Positions 6,733 to 7,401 of a stretch of DNA of 7,401 nt are shown here, piece after piece. Made by a program: the position numbers and the translations under genes. Below the pieces are notes generated by a model. It did no database searches and was not told the DNA's origin. It was given only the letters and a program-made list of their open reading frames with translations. Positions within the stretch are counted from its first letter, which is position 1. The number at the start of each line of letters is the position of its first letter. Source of the stretch: an uncultured Caulobacterales bacterium (GTDB taxonomy: Bacteria; Pseudomonadota; Alphaproteobacteria; Caulobacterales; Caulobacteraceae); assembly GCA_903903715.1 (NCBI GenBank), contig CAIUZX010000299.1, positions 1 to 7,401 of the forward strand. The letters are read 5' to 3'.

Positions 6733-7401
6733 ATGAGTCGTCGTCTCGCCCGGCCCGCCCTTTATTCCGCAATGCTCGCCGTTGGCGCCGGTCTCGCATT
6801 CTCGGCTGCGATGGTGTTCGCCACGCCGGGACGCGCCGAGACTGCTGAGGCTCAGGCAGCTGGCATACGCACCCTCTCAGTGGGTGAAGACAAGATCCGC
6901 GCGCTGATCACACAGGCCGGTTGGGTCTCCCCTGGCCTGTCAAAGTCGCGATGGATCTATATGGTCTCATTTCGATCCTGCCCCGACTGCATTCGCTTCG
7001 AATCCGAGGTTTTCCCCGCCCTGCACAAGGCTGGCGTGGACACGCGCGTGATCGTGATCGCGAGACGTGCGCGCTCCACGGGGCCCGAACGCACCGGCGT
7101 CGGCGAGCTCTGGGCCAAGCGAGACTGGAAGACCTTTGAAACCTGGACAGGCATGCCGGTCGACGCCTGGACCGGCGAAGGGTATCCATCGGGGGATCTT
7201 GATCTTGCGCGCGCGGCGCTGGTCGAGAAGGCCAGGCAGTTCGTCGACGACCTGAGCCCTTTGCTGGCGGACAATGGTGTGAATTTGCACTATCCCACCT
7301 TGATCTGGCAGGGTCGCGACGGCCACTTGCGCGGCTGCGCCTGCGAGACAAAGGACACATATCCAGCCGTCCGCGCCGAGTTGGGACTGCCGGCGAACTG
7401 A
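6733..7401 (+). CDS. Probable exported thioredoxin-fold protein
   Basis: From ATG 6733 this 222-residue protein has an N-terminal signal or anchor: basic MSRRLARP, a hydrophobic stretch near residues 9-30, and a possible signal peptidase site after TPGRA (residue 35). The mature part looks thioredoxin-like. A strand RWIYMVSF leads into Cys83-Pro-Asp-Cys86, the expected position for a redox-active C-x-x-C at the start of a helix, and YPTLIW with Pro188 fits the cis-proline loop facing it. About 100 residues between them would form an inserted helical part, as in DsbA/DsbG-type proteins. A second pair, Cys202-Ala-Cys204, follows the cis-proline strand. I do not recognise a named family. It starts 32 bp after sdhB on the same strand, so it is probably co-transcribed with sdh. 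An in-frame ATG at 6709 is less likely. Role and partner are unknown; a periplasmic thiol-disulfide function is an inference from the fold. Confidence 0.75.
   Translation: MSRRLARPALYSAMLAVGAGLAFSAAMVFATPGRAETAEAQAAGIRTLSVGEDKIRALITQAGWVSPGLSKSRWIYMVSFRSCPDCIRFESEVFPALHKAGVDTRVIVIARRARSTGPERTGVGELWAKRDWKTFETWTGMPVDAWTGEGYPSGDLDLARAALVEKARQFVDDLSPLLADNGVNLHYPTLIWQGRDGHLRGCACETKDTYPAVRAELGLPAN

Noticed and set aside
6733..6771. Tat signal in the thioredoxin-like protein (MSRRLARP)
   Set aside because: The twin arginine is present, but the rest of the consensus is poor and such redox proteins normally go through Sec; the pair is more simply the basic n-region.

Overview
The window reads as a chromosomal housekeeping segment of an alphaproteobacterium. 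The GC-rich sequence, third-position G/C preference, the gene order hisB-hisH-hisA-hisF-hisE and the mitochondrial-type succinate dehydrogenase proteins all point that way. The HisB wording (ETLSRCAVDL, NRPYLVWK, ending STKGVL) resembles what I remember of Caulobacterales HisB. That placement is recollection, not a search result. All ten genes lie on the + strand and almost every base is coding.

Region 1 (1-3043) is a histidine biosynthesis cluster. It begins inside hisB, whose first ~25 codons lie outside the window, and continues with hisH, hisA, hisF and hisE. HisH and HisF form imidazole glycerol phosphate synthase, HisA makes its substrate PRFAR, HisB takes the product onward, and HisE hydrolyses phosphoribosyl-ATP early in the pathway. 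The genes are packed tightly: 7 bp between hisB and hisH, a 4-base TTGA overlap for hisH/hisA if the preferred TTG start is right, a 4-base ATGA overlap for hisA/hisF, and 31 bp before hisE. This fits one mRNA with translational coupling. hisG, hisI, hisD and hisC are not in the window.

Region 2 (3044-3273) is the only sizeable noncoding stretch, 230 bp. It probably carries the promoter and 5' leader of the next operon. I see one plausible sigma-70-like promoter, a small inverted repeat and a weak possible terminator stem.

Region 3 (3274-6700) is sdhCDAB, a complete succinate dehydrogenase (respiratory complex II). It has two membrane subunits with heme and quinone residues, the flavoprotein with its FAD-linking histidine, and the iron-sulfur subunit with all eleven cluster cysteines. 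sdhC and sdhD overlap by ATGA.

Region 4 (6733-7401) starts 32 bp after sdhB. It encodes a small, probably exported thioredoxin-fold protein with a CPDC site, a likely cis-proline and an extra C-x-C near the C terminus. It is the least familiar gene here and appears to be in the same transcription unit as sdh.

I found no mobile element, CRISPR array, RNA gene or clearly new system. The points worth a second look are the sdh-linked thioredoxin-like protein, a His-to-Thr change in the otherwise conserved SdhC quinone-site signature, and the hisA start codon.
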